Origin: an uncultured Selenomonadales bacterium
Lineage (GTDB): Bacteria > Bacillota > Negativicutes > Selenomonadales > Selenomonadaceae
Direction of reading: 5' to 3'
Length of the DNA: 64,000 nt
NCBI GenBank assembly: GCA_900321035.1
Contig: ONUH01000002.1
Coordinates: forward strand, 124,001 to 188,000
Of this stretch, positions 8,314 to 16,940 are shown in pieces (position 1 is the stretch's first letter; every line of letters begins with the position of its first letter). The notes under the pieces were generated by a model, which saw only the letters and a list, made by a program, of their open reading frames with translations, did no database searches and had not been told where the DNA came from. The translations under genes and the position numbers were made by a program.

Positions 8314-8730
8314 TTACGGCTGCAGCATCCCCGTTTGCATTAAAATCCCGAGAATGTCGGGATTCCCAATATCCGATATGAATTGATTGTTCCTCAGCTC
8401 GTAAAAATTCATGCAGCGGACTTTGAACGGCCTGCCTGTGGCGGGACGCCCCATGAAATCCCCGTCATGCGTTCCCGTGCACTCCCAGCAGACGGCCATC
8501 TTGTTCGGCTCGATCACGCAATCCATTAGCCGCCATTGAATATCAGAAAACGCGGCCCGCATCATGAAAACGATAGAGAGATATCCTTTCGGCCCCCGCA
8601 GCGGCTCCGGCTGCGTCGGCGCATAAAAGATCGCATCGGCCGCGATCAGTTTCTCCGCCAGCGCCTCGTCGGCCGTATTGATCATGGTTTCAAATTCGGC
8701 AATCAACCGCCGCTCCGTTTCATGTGCCAT
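8314..8730 (-). CDS. SnoaL/NTF2-like small protein
   Basis: A 138-residue protein whose pattern (N-terminal helices with LIAEFETMINTADEALAEKLIAADAIFYAPT, then alternating strands ending VRCMNFYELRNNQFISDIGN) resembles the SnoaL-like/NTF2 cone fold used by ester cyclases and small isomerases. The frame is open far upstream, but the ATG at 8730 has AAGGAC and no better signal exists earlier. It follows the MBL gene by 29 bases, so is probably co-transcribed. No specific substrate can be proposed. Confidence 0.65.
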   Translation of the reverse strand: MAHETERRLIAEFETMINTADEALAEKLIAADAIFYAPTQPEPLRGPKGYLSIVFMMRAAFSDIQWRLMDCVIEPNKMAVCWECTGTHDGDFMGRPATGRPFKVRCMNFYELRNNQFISDIGNPDILGILMQTGMLQP

Positions 8731-8759
8731 AGAATCCCGTCCTTTCCCCTGCGGAAGAT

Positions 8760-9518
8760 TCATGCCGTGACCATTTCGTCCTGCAGCGCCACCGCCAGCG
8801 ACAGCGCGGGCACGCCGCTTTCCGCCAGCAGATGGCTGACCGTTTCCTCGGCGATGGACGGGCGATTGTTCGTCTCGCTCAAATGGGCGAGGATGATTTT
8901 TTGCGGCCTCGCCCGAAGCCCCGCGATGGCGCGCCCCGCCTCGTCGTTGGCCAAATGGCCCCGGTTCCCTAAAATGCGCTGTTTCAGCGGCCACGGGTAC
9001 GGCCCTTTGCGGAGCATGGCAAGATCGTGGTTCGCCTCAAACACCAGCACGTCCGAGCCTTCCATCGCCGACCGCACCTCGTCGGTGACATACCCGAGAT
9101 CGGTCGCCACCGTGCATTTGCGGCTGCCGGTAATCTCATAGCCGACGGGATCGGCGGCGTCATGGGGAATACCGAAAGCCGAAACGCGAAGCGGTCCTAT
9201 GTCCACGGCGTCATGGATCGCAAACAGCCGCTCGGCCGGCAAATCGCCGCCGCTTTCCGTAATCGCCCGCAGCGTCCCCGGCCGCGTATACACCGGCGCT
9301 CCGGTATGCCGCAAAAGCGTCCGAAGCCCCGCCACATGATCGCTGTGCTCGTGGGTGATGAAAATCGCGTCGAGGGAATCCAGCGAGGCCGAAAGCGACG
9401 AGAGCGCCCGCCCCACGCGCCGAACGCCGACGCCCGCGTCGATGAGCACCCGCGCGCCGTCCATCTCGACGAAGATCACGTTTCCCTTGCTCCCGCTGGC
9501 GAGAACCGAAACTATCAT
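8760..9518 (-). CDS. MBL-fold hydrolase, WalJ/YycJ-like
   Basis: A 252-residue metallo-beta-lactamase-fold protein starting MIVSVLASGSKGN, the typical YycJ/WalJ opening. The metal motif THEHSDHVAGL (HxHxDH), a later Asp (TDLGYVT) and GHLAND/AHLSETNN supply the ligands. WalJ homologues are exonuclease-like proteins linked to the WalRK system, but no walRK genes are present here, so only the fold and family are claimed. Probably an operon with the SnoaL-like gene downstream. Confidence 0.82.
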   Translation of the reverse strand: MIVSVLASGSKGNVIFVEMDGARVLIDAGVGVRRVGRALSSLSASLDSLDAIFITHEHSDHVAGLRTLLRHTGAPVYTRPGTLRAITESGGDLPAERLFAIHDAVDIGPLRVSAFGIPHDAADPVGYEITGSRKCTVATDLGYVTDEVRSAMEGSDVLVFEANHDLAMLRKGPYPWPLKQRILGNRGHLANDEAGRAIAGLRARPQKIILAHLSETNNRPSIAEETVSHLLAESGVPALSLAVALQDEMVTA

Positions 9519-9605
9519 GCCCGCTCATCCGCTCCTTTTCCCGTTCTGCCTCCACAGCATAAAGAAAAGCTATGGAAACTGTCTGTAAAGTTCATTATAA
9601 AAGGA

Positions 9606-10649
9606 TTACAAAACGCGGCGCCGTCCGCCCGCGCCCTTGCCCACCGTGCGCCCGATGGCGCGTATGCGTCCTTCCATGCAGACGCGGCACTCTTCCGGCG
9701 TGTCGGCCACGCAGGCCTTTCCCGGATACAGCGCGTATTTTTGCCGCGCCTCGCCCTCGGTGACGTTGGGCATCACCACGTTGGCGCCGGAACGCAGGAT
9801 CCATTCCCGCGCGTTCGGCTTCAATGTTTCCATCGCCGTCGTGGCGGGAATATTTGCCTCCGGCAGCAGCAGGCGCGTCGCCGCCACCACCCGGCGCACA
9901 AGATGCATATCCCCGGGCTGCTCGCTTCCGAGGGGCGTGTCGCCGTTGGGCACCAGCGGCCCGACGCCCACCATGTCGGCGTCTATCTCCTGGAAAAACA
10001 AAATATCCCGCGCCAGCATTTCCGTCGTCTGCCCCGGCAGGCCGATCAGGCAGCCCGTTCCCACTTCATAGCCGAGCTCCTTCAAATCGGCGAGACAGCG
10101 GAACCGCGCTTCATGGGACATCCCCGGATCGAGGGCTTCATATATCGCCTTGTCCGTAGTTTCGATGCGAAGCAGGAAGCGGTCTGCGCCCGCCTCCTTC
10201 AACACGCGGTATTCCTCCCGCGTCCTTTCCCCGACAGAGAGCGTCACCGTCAGTCCGAGCTTCTTCACATCACGGACAATCGCCGCCAACCGCTCCGCCG
10301 TAAACCACGGGTCCTCTCCCGACTGCATCACCGCTGTGAAATACCCGTACGCTTTCGCTTTTTCCGCCAAAGCCACGATCTCCTCCGGCGAGAGCCGGTA
10401 CCGCTGCGCGTTCCCGTTATCCCTGCGGAGGCCGCAATACAGGCAGTTCTGCCGGCAGTACGAGGAAAACTCGATCAACCCGCGAAGATGCACCTCGTCG
10501 CCCACGAACGCATGCCGCACCCGATCTGCCGCCGCCGCCAGCGCTTCCTCCGCGCCCGCGTCCGCCAGCAAGGCGGCAAGCTCTTCCGGCGAAAGCAGGT
10601 GCGTCCGCTCCGCTTTTGCAATCAACACGTCCCGCGTTTGCTCCTCCAT
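9606..10649 (-). CDS. hydE: [FeFe]-hydrogenase H-cluster maturase HydE
   Basis: A 347-residue radical SAM enzyme that helps build the diiron site of [FeFe] hydrogenase. The core motif YCRQNCLYCGLRRDN has the CxxxCxxC cysteines (65, 69, 72), and near the end C-x7-C-x2-C (ACVADTPEECRVC) matches the accessory cluster of Thermotoga HydE. The ATG at 10649 is chosen for its GGAAAGGAGG site 7 bases upstream. hydF, hydG and the hydrogenase are not in the window. A terminator stands immediately upstream of its SD. Confidence 0.92.
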   Translation of the reverse strand: MEEQTRDVLIAKAERTHLLSPEELAALLADAGAEEALAAAADRVRHAFVGDEVHLRGLIEFSSYCRQNCLYCGLRRDNGNAQRYRLSPEEIVALAEKAKAYGYFTAVMQSGEDPWFTAERLAAIVRDVKKLGLTVTLSVGERTREEYRVLKEAGADRFLLRIETTDKAIYEALDPGMSHEARFRCLADLKELGYEVGTGCLIGLPGQTTEMLARDILFFQEIDADMVGVGPLVPNGDTPLGSEQPGDMHLVRRVVAATRLLLPEANIPATTAMETLKPNAREWILRSGANVVMPNVTEGEARQKYALYPGKACVADTPEECRVCMEGRIRAIGRTVGKGAGGRRRVL

Positions 10650-10672
10650 CGCGCCGCCCTCCTTTCCGGGTG

Positions 10673-10701
10673 AAAAAAGCCGCAACTTTTACAGTTGCGG
10701 C
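10673..10701 (-). terminator. terminator overlapping the stop of the upstream gene, just before hydE
   Basis: On the minus strand an 8-bp GCCGCAAC/GTTGCGGC stem (10694-10701 with 10679-10686) is followed by six T (10678-10673). The stop codon at 10689-10691 lies in the loop. hydE begins 24 bases further on. Confidence 0.8.
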
Positions 10702-11099
10702 GAATAGATGTATTCGGCGACCGTCTCCATCGCCGAGCCTTTTGCATACCCCTGCGGCTTCAGCGGGACGCTGGAGCCTCCGGTCTTTTCCTTCGTGTCA
10801 TAGGCCGCTACCAGCGAATCCAGGATCTGATACGTCTTCTTTCCACGGTCAAAGGCGATGGTATAGAGATACAGGCAGTTCGCGTCCGCCTTTACGATTT
10901 CCACCCGCGCCTGGGCCTCGTTGTTGTTCTTGATTTCCACCGCGTTCATGTCCACATAATATCCGGTGTCGCCCCGGGCGTCCACAAACCGCAAATCCAT
11001 ATCCGAAAAATCTAATGTTTCCGCGCTGCACAGGCCGCAGGCCAGCGCCCAGACCGCCGCAGCAACAAGCGCTATGAAAAGATCCCGTTTCATTGCCAT
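10689..11099 (-). CDS. secreted protein resembling surface-adhesin E
   Basis: A 136-residue exported protein: signal peptide (MAMKRDLFIALVAAAVWALACGLCSA) followed by an approximately 110-residue domain with strands like DMDLRFVDARGDTGYYVDMNAVEIKNN and YTIAFDRGKKTYQILDS. This resembles the small surface-adhesin-E-like proteins common in Negativicutes, judged by eye. The ATG at 11099 or 11093 may be used. It has its own sigma-70 promoter and terminator. Periplasmic or outer-surface location is inferred; function unknown. Confidence 0.65.
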   Translation of the reverse strand: MAMKRDLFIALVAAAVWALACGLCSAETLDFSDMDLRFVDARGDTGYYVDMNAVEIKNNNEAQARVEIVKADANCLYLYTIAFDRGKKTYQILDSLVAAYDTKEKTGGSSVPLKPQGYAKGSAMETVAEYIYSPQL

Positions 11100-11149
11100 T
11101 TCGCCTTTCCCTGCCTCGGATTTGTCTTCCCTATAAAGGATACCTATTT

Positions 11150-11178
11150 ATTATATATGCATAATCTTGCCGCCGCAA
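11150..11178 (-). promoter_or_regulatory. promoter of the adhesin-E-like gene
   Basis: Minus strand: TTGCGG (11178-11173), 17-bp spacer, TATAAT (11155-11150), about 50 bp before the start codon. Confidence 0.65.
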
Positions 11179-11186
11179 CTGTTTTT

Positions 11187-11222
11187 TCAACAAACAGGGC
11201 GCGAAACTGCCGTTCCGCGCCC
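11187..11222 (-). terminator. pnp terminator
   Basis: Minus strand: GGGCGCG (11222-11216) pairs with CGCGCCC (11203-11197), extended by a G-T and two A-T pairs, followed by TGTTTGTTG. It lies 17 bases after the pnp stop. Confidence 0.72.
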
Positions 11223-11239
11223 CAAAAGCTGTTCAAACC

Positions 11240-13312
11240 TCAGACCAAAAGCGCCTTGTGCGAAACATTGACGCGGCCCTGGCGGTCGATCTCCGTGACC
11301 TTCACGTCGATCTCGTCGCCGACCTTCACCACATCCTCGACTTTCTCCACGCGCCGTTTCGAAAGCTGGGAGATATGGCAAAGCCCTTCCTTGCCCGGCA
11401 GTACCTCGACGAAAGCGCCGAAGCCCATGATGCGCGTTACGCGGCCGCGATACGTCGCGCCCACCTCCACGTCGCGGGTCAGCTCCTTGATGATCTCGAT
11501 GGCCTTCTGCGAGTCCTCCACGCTGACGGCGGAAATATGCACCGTGCCGTCTTCCTCGATGTCGATCTGCGTGTTCGTATCCTCGACGATCTTCTTGATG
11601 ATCTTGCCGCCCGGTCCGATGACGTTCCGGATCTTGTCCACGCTGATGTGCATCGTCGTGACCCGCGGCGCGTACGGGGAAAGCTCCGCGTTCGGCTTCG
11701 GGATGCATTCCAGCATCTTGCCCAGGATGAAGTCGCGGCCCCGCTTCGCCTGCGCCAAAGCCGAGGCGAGAATCTCGCGGGTAATGCCCGCAATCTTGAT
11801 ATCCATCTGAATCGCGGTGATGCCCTGCTCCGTGCCGGCAACCTTGAAGTCCATATCGCCGAGGGCGTCTTCCATGCCCTGGATATCCGTCAGGATCGTG
11901 TAGTTGTCGCCCACCTTCACGAGGCCCATGGCCACGCCGGAAACGGGGCGCTTAATCGGTACGCCCGCATGCATCAGCGACATGGTGCTGCCGCAGACGC
12001 TGCCCATGGAGCTGGAGCCGTTGGACTCCAGAACCTCCGAAACGAGACGCAGCGTGTAGGGGAATTCCTCTTCCGACGGAATCACCGGCAGCAGCGCGCG
12101 CTCCGCCAGAGCGCCGTGACCGATCTCGCGGCGTCCGGGGCCGCGGGCGGGCCGAGCCTCGCCGACGCTGTAGCCGGGGAAATTGTACTGATGAATGTAC
12201 CGCTTCGATTTTTCCGTGCCGAGACCGTCGATGACCTGCTCGTCGCCGAGGGAGCCCAGCGTCGTGACAGTCAGGATCTGCGTCTGCCCGCGGGTGAACA
12301 GCGCCGAGCCGTGGGTCCGCGGCAGAAGCCCGACCTCGCAGGACACCGGACGAACCTCGTCCAGCGCGCGCCCGTCGGGGCGAATCTTCTCAAGGGTAAT
12401 CATGCGGCGCACGATATCTTTTTCGAGATCGTGCAGGATGCCCGCGATTTCCTTCGCGCAGTCGGGATACTCCGCCAGAAAATGCTCCATGGTCTCCGCG
12501 TTGATGGCGGCGATATTCTCGTCGCGGTTCAGCTTGTCGGGATTGCGGACCGCCGCGTCAAGACGTGCCTCCGCATATTCCTTGATGCCCTGCAGGAGCG
12601 CTTCCGGCGGCGCAAAGAGCTTCATCTCTCGCTTCTCCTTGCCGCACTGGCTGATAATGCCCTGCTGGAACTCCACGATCTTCTTGATCTCTTCATGACC
12701 GAAAAGGATCGCTTCCAAGATGACGTCCTCCGGCAGTTCCTTCGCGCCGGCCTCGACCATCATCACCGCGTCATGGGAACCGGCGATGGTGAGATTCAGT
12801 TCGGACTTTTCCCGCTGCTCCACCGTCGGATTGATGATGAACTGTCCGTCCACCCGGCCCACGCGCACGCCCGCGATCGGGCCCGCCCACGGGATATCCG
12901 AAACGGAAAGCGCGCAGGACGCGCCAATCATCGCGGCGATTTCCGGCGGGTTGTCCTGCTCGACGGAGAGCACCGTCGCCATGACCTCCACGTCGTTGCG
13001 GAACCCTTTCGGGAACAGCGGACGGATCGGCCGGTCGATCAGACGCGCGCAGAGGATCGCCTCGTTGGCGGGACGCCCCTCGCGCTTGATGAAGCCGCCG
13101 GGAATTTTCCCGACCGCGTACATTTTCTCCTCATAGTCCACCGTGAGCGGGAAGAAATCCACGCCCTCGCGGGGGCTGGTGGAAGCCGTCGCCGTGACGA
13201 GCACCACCGTGTCGCCGTAGCGCACCAGCACGGCGCCGTTGGCCTGTTTCGCCATCTTGCCCTGCTCGATGGTCAGCGGGCGTCCGCCCACATCCATTGT
13301 AAAGCTCTGCAT
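11240..13312 (-). CDS. pnp: polyribonucleotide nucleotidyltransferase (PNPase)
   Basis: A 690-residue 3'-to-5' phosphorolytic exoribonuclease that acts in mRNA decay. Two RNase PH domains (about 1-230 and 310-540) surround a helical linker; the second contains the catalytic FTRGQTQ and SSSMGSVCG segments. A KH domain ([16 protein letters not shown], about 560-610) and an S1 domain ([28 protein letters not shown]) follow. Slightly short at the C-terminus but complete in domains. The ATG follows AGGAGG. It lies directly downstream of rpsO, the widespread rpsO-pnp order. Confidence 0.97.
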   Translation of the reverse strand: MQSFTMDVGGRPLTIEQGKMAKQANGAVLVRYGDTVVLVTATASTSPREGVDFFPLTVDYEEKMYAVGKIPGGFIKREGRPANEAILCARLIDRPIRPLFPKGFRNDVEVMATVLSVEQDNPPEIAAMIGASCALSVSDIPWAGPIAGVRVGRVDGQFIINPTVEQREKSELNLTIAGSHDAVMMVEAGAKELPEDVILEAILFGHEEIKKIVEFQQGIISQCGKEKREMKLFAPPEALLQGIKEYAEARLDAAVRNPDKLNRDENIAAINAETMEHFLAEYPDCAKEIAGILHDLEKDIVRRMITLEKIRPDGRALDEVRPVSCEVGLLPRTHGSALFTRGQTQILTVTTLGSLGDEQVIDGLGTEKSKRYIHQYNFPGYSVGEARPARGPGRREIGHGALAERALLPVIPSEEEFPYTLRLVSEVLESNGSSSMGSVCGSTMSLMHAGVPIKRPVSGVAMGLVKVGDNYTILTDIQGMEDALGDMDFKVAGTEQGITAIQMDIKIAGITREILASALAQAKRGRDFILGKMLECIPKPNAELSPYAPRVTTMHISVDKIRNVIGPGGKIIKKIVEDTNTQIDIEEDGTVHISAVSVEDSQKAIEIIKELTRDVEVGATYRGRVTRIMGFGAFVEVLPGKEGLCHISQLSKRRVEKVEDVVKVGDEIDVKVTEIDRQGRVNVSHKALLV

Positions 13313-13482
13313 TTCTTAATCCTCCTACCTAAAGGAATCGCTGATGATGTATGCGCCTCCGCCGTCTCCCCCGCGGGGAAACAGTCCGGCAGCGGCGCCA
13401 ACTCCGTTGATCATAAGCTTCCCTTGTTTTCGACAAATACCGACATCGGCTTATTGTTGAAATTTTCCCAAAACGATATAGT

Positions 13483-13507
13483 AAAAACGCGGGGCATTGC
13501 CCCGCGT
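13483..13507 (-). terminator. terminator between rpsO and pnp
   Basis: Minus strand: ACGCGGGGC (13507-13499), 3-base loop, GCCCCGCGT (13495-13487), then T's. It follows the rpsO stop by 6 bases and could partly uncouple rpsO from pnp; the 13313-13482 gap may carry a pnp promoter, but no strong one is evident. Confidence 0.82.
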
Positions 13508-13513
13508 CCACTG

Positions 13514-13780
13514 TTACTTTCTGAGGTCGAGCTTCGCGATGATCGAACGATAGCGCTCGATATCCTTATTGCGAAGATACGCCAGCAGGCGGCGGCGATG
13601 GCCAACCATTTTCAAAAGCCCGCGGCGGGAATGATGATCCTTCTTGTGCTCCTTCAAATGCTCGGTGAGGTACGCGATGCGCGAGGTCAGCACGGCAATC
13701 TGGATTTCCGGCGAACCCGTGTCGCCCTCGTGGACGGCATACTGCTTGATAAGAGCGGTTTTTTCTTCTTTGGTAAGCAT
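13514..13780 (-). CDS. rpsO: 30S ribosomal protein S15
   Basis: An 88-residue primary rRNA-binding protein of the small subunit platform. The sequence is textbook: [53 protein letters not shown], ending IAKLDLRK. The ATG at 13780 has GGAGGAG upstream; the frame extends further but that part lies in the leader hairpin. Own promoter at 13879-13907 and a leader hairpin that may serve S15 autoregulation. Confidence 0.98.
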   Translation of the reverse strand: MLTKEEKTALIKQYAVHEGDTGSPEIQIAVLTSRIAYLTEHLKEHKKDHHSRRGLLKMVGHRRRLLAYLRNKDIERYRSIIAKLDLRK

Positions 13781-13812
13781 GTGTGTATTCTCCTCCTGTT
13801 TGTCATTCTCCA

Positions 13813-13852
13813 GTGACGAAGCACGCGTCGGAGTGCTCGCGCCCCGCGTCAC
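13813..13852 (-). promoter_or_regulatory. hairpin in the rpsO leader
   Basis: GTGACG/CGTCAC (13813-13818 with 13847-13852) and AGCAC/GTGCT (13820-13824 with 13833-13837) stack into a two-part stem just upstream of the rpsO SD. S15 represses its own mRNA through leader structures in many bacteria; that role here is inference. Confidence 0.5.
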
Positions 13853-13878
13853 GGAACATAAAATATGATACGGGAAGG

Positions 13879-13907
13879 ATTATAGCATACGAGGATTATT
13901 TCCGCAA
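13879..13907 (-). promoter_or_regulatory. rpsO promoter
   Basis: Minus strand: TTGCGG (13907-13902), 17-bp spacer, TATAAT (13884-13879), about 100 bases before the rpsO start. Confidence 0.7.
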
Positions 13908-14568
13908 GGGAAAAGGAGGAGGATTTTAACTTTTTTCGCTGTCGCGGGGATAATTTCTTTTTGCGAAAGGCTTTGATAGCGGCTTATACGATTATTTATA
14001 TTCATCTTTGTGGAGTAGATTTGGCGGGGCGTTGCCCCTCCAACCCTCCCCACACAAGGGGAGAGCCCCTTGTGAATCCCCCGGAAGGGCTCTGTGGAGC
14101 CAGAGATTCCGCGACGTACGATTATATTTACCTTGGCGACTATTTATCCCGCGATAAAGGTTGTAGCGACTTATACATTAGCCAAGTTACAGAATTAAGT
14201 GTCTGCTGTGCGAAACCCCAATCCCGCAAAAATGGGCTAAAGCATAAATCGTCAAAACTCTTAGTCGCGGGATAAACTACCCGATAAATTATTCTAAGCT
14301 TTCACCGCGGAATCCCGGGCCCGCAGGCCCCTAAGGAGGGGTGCAAGGGGAGGAACGCCCCTTGCAGGGTTGCAGGGGCAGCGCCCCTGCATGAAATCTT
14401 CACAAGGATGAATCCATGCAATCGTACAAGCCAAGCCACAATCTTTTGCGCAAATGATTAGCCCTTGCATCAAGCGTTGCGATATAACACCGGCGCGTTA
14501 AAGCGCGCCGCTCGACAGTCCGCCAGACTATCTCGCCTTTCAAAGAGAAGAAAATTGGGAGGAAATAC
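13908..14568. repeat. gene-free stretch rich in GC hairpins
   Basis: I see no supportable gene in this stretch. It holds several near-perfect hairpins: GGGGCGTTGCCCC near 14025, CACAAGGGG/CCCCTTGTG near 14055-14075, GCAAGGGG/CCCCTTGC near 14342-14365, TGCAGGGGC/GCCCCTGCA near 14372-14392 and CGGCGCG/CGCGCCG at 14491-14510. The phrase TAGCGRCTTATAC occurs twice (near 13980 and 14165). The 104-codon frame at 13961-14275 lacks an SD and runs through the hairpins. It looks like accumulated intergenic palindromic repeats. Confidence 0.5.
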
Positions 14569-14595
14569 AAAAGGGAGGGCGTCGCCCTCCCTTTT
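14569..14595. terminator. mscL terminator
   Basis: A 13-bp perfect stem (AAAAGGGAGGGCG at 14569-14581 with 14583-14595), ending on the minus strand in TTTTG, 9 bases beyond the mscL stop. Confidence 0.85.
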
Positions 14596-14604
14596 GATTC
14601 TACA

Positions 14605-15033
14605 TTATTCCAGTTCTGAAGTGCAGTGCGGGCAGCGGGTGGCTTCCGCGTCGATCTCCGATTTGCAGTAGGGGCACTTGCGCGGCTCCGGCGCAGGCTC
14701 TTCCTTCGGCATCATCTTGTTGATCTGCTGGATCATCAGGAACACGGCGAAGGCGAGGATCAGGAAATCGATGCAGGCGTTGATGAACTGCCCGTAAGCG
14801 ATGACCGGCACGTTGGCGGCCTTCGCTTCGGCGATGGTCTTGACCGGAACCTTGCCCAAGTTGATAAAGAGATTGGAAAAGTCCACGTTGCCCATCAACA
14901 GGCCCAGCGGCGGCATCAGCACGTCGCTGACGAAGGAGGAAACGATCTTGCCGAAGGCGCCGCCGATGATAACGCCGACCGCCAGGTCCATGACGTTGCC
15001 CCGCATAATAAACTTCTTGAATTCTTCCATCAT
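14605..15033 (-). CDS. mscL: large-conductance mechanosensitive channel MscL with C-terminal zinc ribbon
   Basis: A 142-residue osmotic safety-valve channel. The N-terminus ([31 protein letters not shown]) and first membrane helix are standard, followed by a periplasmic loop and TM2 (about 80-103). Unusually the tail after [13 protein letters not shown] is a CPYC-x10-CPHC zinc ribbon in place of the usual helical bundle end. The ATG overlaps the stop of the upstream secreted-protein gene by 4 bases (ATGA), so the two are coupled. Confidence 0.93.
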   Translation of the reverse strand: MMEEFKKFIMRGNVMDLAVGVIIGGAFGKIVSSFVSDVLMPPLGLLMGNVDFSNLFINLGKVPVKTIAEAKAANVPVIAYGQFINACIDFLILAFAVFLMIQQINKMMPKEEPAPEPRKCPYCKSEIDAEATRCPHCTSELE

Positions 15034-15710
15034 TTGATATTCTTCCCTTCTTGGTTATTATTGTCCGACAGCGGGAAAATCGCGTCCTTCGGCCGGGCCT
15101 CGCCCAACGCCTCGTCCAGCGCTTCCGCCGCCAGTTCTTCCACTTCGTAAGCGGGATGGTATGTCGTACGCTCAAAGCGCCAGCCCGGGGCCTTGATCAG
15201 CCGGTCGTGCCGCGCGTCGTACCCGTAGACGACAACCCTCGCCGAGGATTCAATGTATGTTTCCCAATCCCAGCCAAAGCTGGGAAGTATCCGCTGATAG
15301 AACTGCTCCACCACGAGGAGCAGCACCAGGTCGGCGTCAAGCACCTTCGCCGCGTCTCTGGCCGCCAGTTCCGGCTTCGCCTTTTTCCCCTGGGCGGCCA
15401 TCGCTTCGCGGAACGCTTCCGCGGCCTCGTCCTCGTTGAGGAACTCCACCCAGTGCATGGAATCGTTCAGCGGGATATGAACCTCCCGGTCCATCCGATC
15501 CATCAGCCGCTCGGCGGCGCTTCGGGTGAGCCAGCCGCCGGTACGGTCGATCAGGGGGATCATCGCCACGCGCCGCGATTTCCGTTCCTGCACCTGCTTC
15601 TGCGGCTGCAAAGGCGGCGCAGGCTGCCCCTCGTCCGCCGCAAAAGCCGCCGCGCCAAATGCCAGCATCAAGATTGCGGCCAGCAAGAAAATAGAGATCC
15701 CGCGTTTCAT
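15030..15710 (-). CDS. secreted protein, unknown function
   Basis: A 226-residue exported protein: signal peptide (about 1-24, AFAA), a proline/glutamine linker, then a compact domain with [22 protein letters not shown] and [21 protein letters not shown]. The VAMIPLID...RLMDRM...DADLVLLL pattern recalls periplasmic proteins of the CsgG/TolB-N type that start with a beta strand and a shared Rossmann-like half, but the match is only by eye. It lies between cdd (7 bases upstream) and mscL (4-base overlap). Confidence 0.65.
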   Translation of the reverse strand: MKRGISIFLLAAILMLAFGAAAFAADEGQPAPPLQPQKQVQERKSRRVAMIPLIDRTGGWLTRSAAERLMDRMDREVHIPLNDSMHWVEFLNEDEAAEAFREAMAAQGKKAKPELAARDAAKVLDADLVLLLVVEQFYQRILPSFGWDWETYIESSARVVVYGYDARHDRLIKAPGWRFERTTYHPAYEVEELAAEALDEALGEARPKDAIFPLSDNNNQEGKNIK

Positions 15711-15717
15711 AGCGTTC

Positions 15718-16128
15718 TCACTCTTTCCCGTTGATTCTCGCCTTTCCCGTAGCGCAGGGGGCGAGATCCATCAAATCGGCGACTTCCACGTCGCCTTTCA
15801 GGTTCGCCATGATGACGTCGCGAATCTTGAACTCCGCCATGACCTGGCAGCAAGCGCCGCAAGGGACGCAGGGCTCCTCGGTATCCGCGACGATGGCGAT
15901 GGCGTCGAATTCCCGCTTGCTGTCCGCGACAGCCTGGAAGATGGCCACGCGCTCCGCGCAGCAGGACAGCCCGTAGGCCGCGTTCTCCACCGAGCAGCCG
16001 CCGTACATCGTGCCGTCGCTGGCGAGGACGCAGGCCCCCACCGGACGCCCCGAATAGGGACTGTGCGCTTTCTGCATGGCGCTTTTCGCGGTGCGCACCA
16101 TGGCGTCAATGATTTCCTCGTTGATCAT
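15718..16128 (-). CDS. cdd: cytidine deaminase
   Basis: A 136-residue zinc enzyme converting cytidine and deoxycytidine to uridine forms in pyrimidine salvage. Zinc ligands are in CCAERVAIF (Cys with catalytic Glu) and PCVPCGACCQV; the substrate segment is SPYSGRPVGACV and SVENAAYG. Length is that of the homotetrameric type. The ATG at 16128 follows GGAGGAG by 7 bases. Part of the mgtC-cdd-mscL operon. Confidence 0.95.
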   Translation of the reverse strand: MINEEIIDAMVRTAKSAMQKAHSPYSGRPVGACVLASDGTMYGGCSVENAAYGLSCCAERVAIFQAVADSKREFDAIAIVADTEEPCVPCGACCQVMAEFKIRDVIMANLKGDVEVADLMDLAPCATGKARINGKE

Positions 16129-16151
16129 GCATTATCTCCTCCGTCCTCATA

Positions 16152-16820
16152 TCAGTTCAACGCTTCCGCCTTTATGACGCCGTCGATGCCGCGGATCATT
16201 TCCATGATTTCCCCGCGGTCGATCGGGTGTTTGGAGCCGACTTCCACTTCCATCTCCAGCACCGGTTCCGACCGTCGGGCGGTTTCGCTTTCCCGCATGT
16301 GTATCCGGATGCCGTGCAGGGAGTAGTCCTGGGCCGCCAAGAGATCGGTGACGGACCGAATCACGCCGGGCGTATTCTCCGCGACGACGGCGACGGCGAA
16401 GATGTCTTCCTTCACCATCCAGGAGTCAAATCGGCCGAATACGCGAAGCACCAAAGCGACGAATCCCGTCGTCATCACCGCGCCGGGATAGAAGCCAAGG
16501 CCCACGGCCAGCCCCACGCCGGCCACCACCCAAAGGCACGCCGCCGTCGTCAACCCGGTCACGGACAAGCCTTCCTTCATGATGGCGCCTGCGCCGAGGA
16601 AACCGATGCCGCTGACCACCTGCGCCGCGATGCGGGCGGAGTCGACGCCAGACCCATCCCCGATGTCCACGGAGATCATCATCACAAGGCATGAGCCGAG
16701 ACAGACCAGGATATTCGTCCGAAGGCCCGCCGATTTGTGCCGGGCCTCGCGCTCATAGCCAATCAGGCCGCCCAAGATGCAGGCAAGCAGCAGTTTCTCG
16801 AATATGACATCCAGCTCCAT
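16152..16820 (-). CDS. MgtC/SapB-family membrane protein
   Basis: A 222-residue protein with an N-terminal membrane domain of four to five helices (LLLACILGGLIGYEREARHKSAGLRTNILVCLG is the family signature, about 10-42) and a C-terminal ACT-like cytoplasmic domain (from about 140). MgtC proteins modulate F-type ATPase or Mg2+ homeostasis in pathogens; the role of this shorter homologue is unknown. First gene of the operon, with an SD (AAAGGAGG) unusually far (16 bases) from the ATG. Confidence 0.88.
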   Translation of the reverse strand: MELDVIFEKLLLACILGGLIGYEREARHKSAGLRTNILVCLGSCLVMMISVDIGDGSGVDSARIAAQVVSGIGFLGAGAIMKEGLSVTGLTTAACLWVVAGVGLAVGLGFYPGAVMTTGFVALVLRVFGRFDSWMVKEDIFAVAVVAENTPGVIRSVTDLLAAQDYSLHGIRIHMRESETARRSEPVLEMEVEVGSKHPIDRGEIMEMIRGIDGVIKAEALN

Positions 16821-16871
16821 GATACGCTTGCGGACGCCTCCTTTAGCCCAGCGCTTCCGTTTCTTTCTCTA

Positions 16872-16900
16872 CTATAATTACTTTTTTCAGGAAATGCAAC
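16872..16900 (-). promoter_or_regulatory. promoter of the mgtC-cdd-mscL operon
   Basis: Minus strand: TTGCAT (16900-16895), 17-bp spacer, TATAGT (16877-16872), about 50 bases before mgtC. Confidence 0.65.
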
Positions 16901-16940
16901 TTGGAAAAATTTTTCGGAGCCTTCCGGTTTTCCCCATTTG

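Noticed and set aside
11258-13816. 852-codon open frame on the plus strand opposite pnp and rpsO
   Set aside because: Mirror of GC-rich coding sequence on the other strand; pnp and rpsO are unmistakable and the frame has no SD or known motif.
13961-14275. 104-codon frame in the 13.9-14.5 kb gap
   Set aside because: No SD, passes through palindromes, repetitive low-quality translation.
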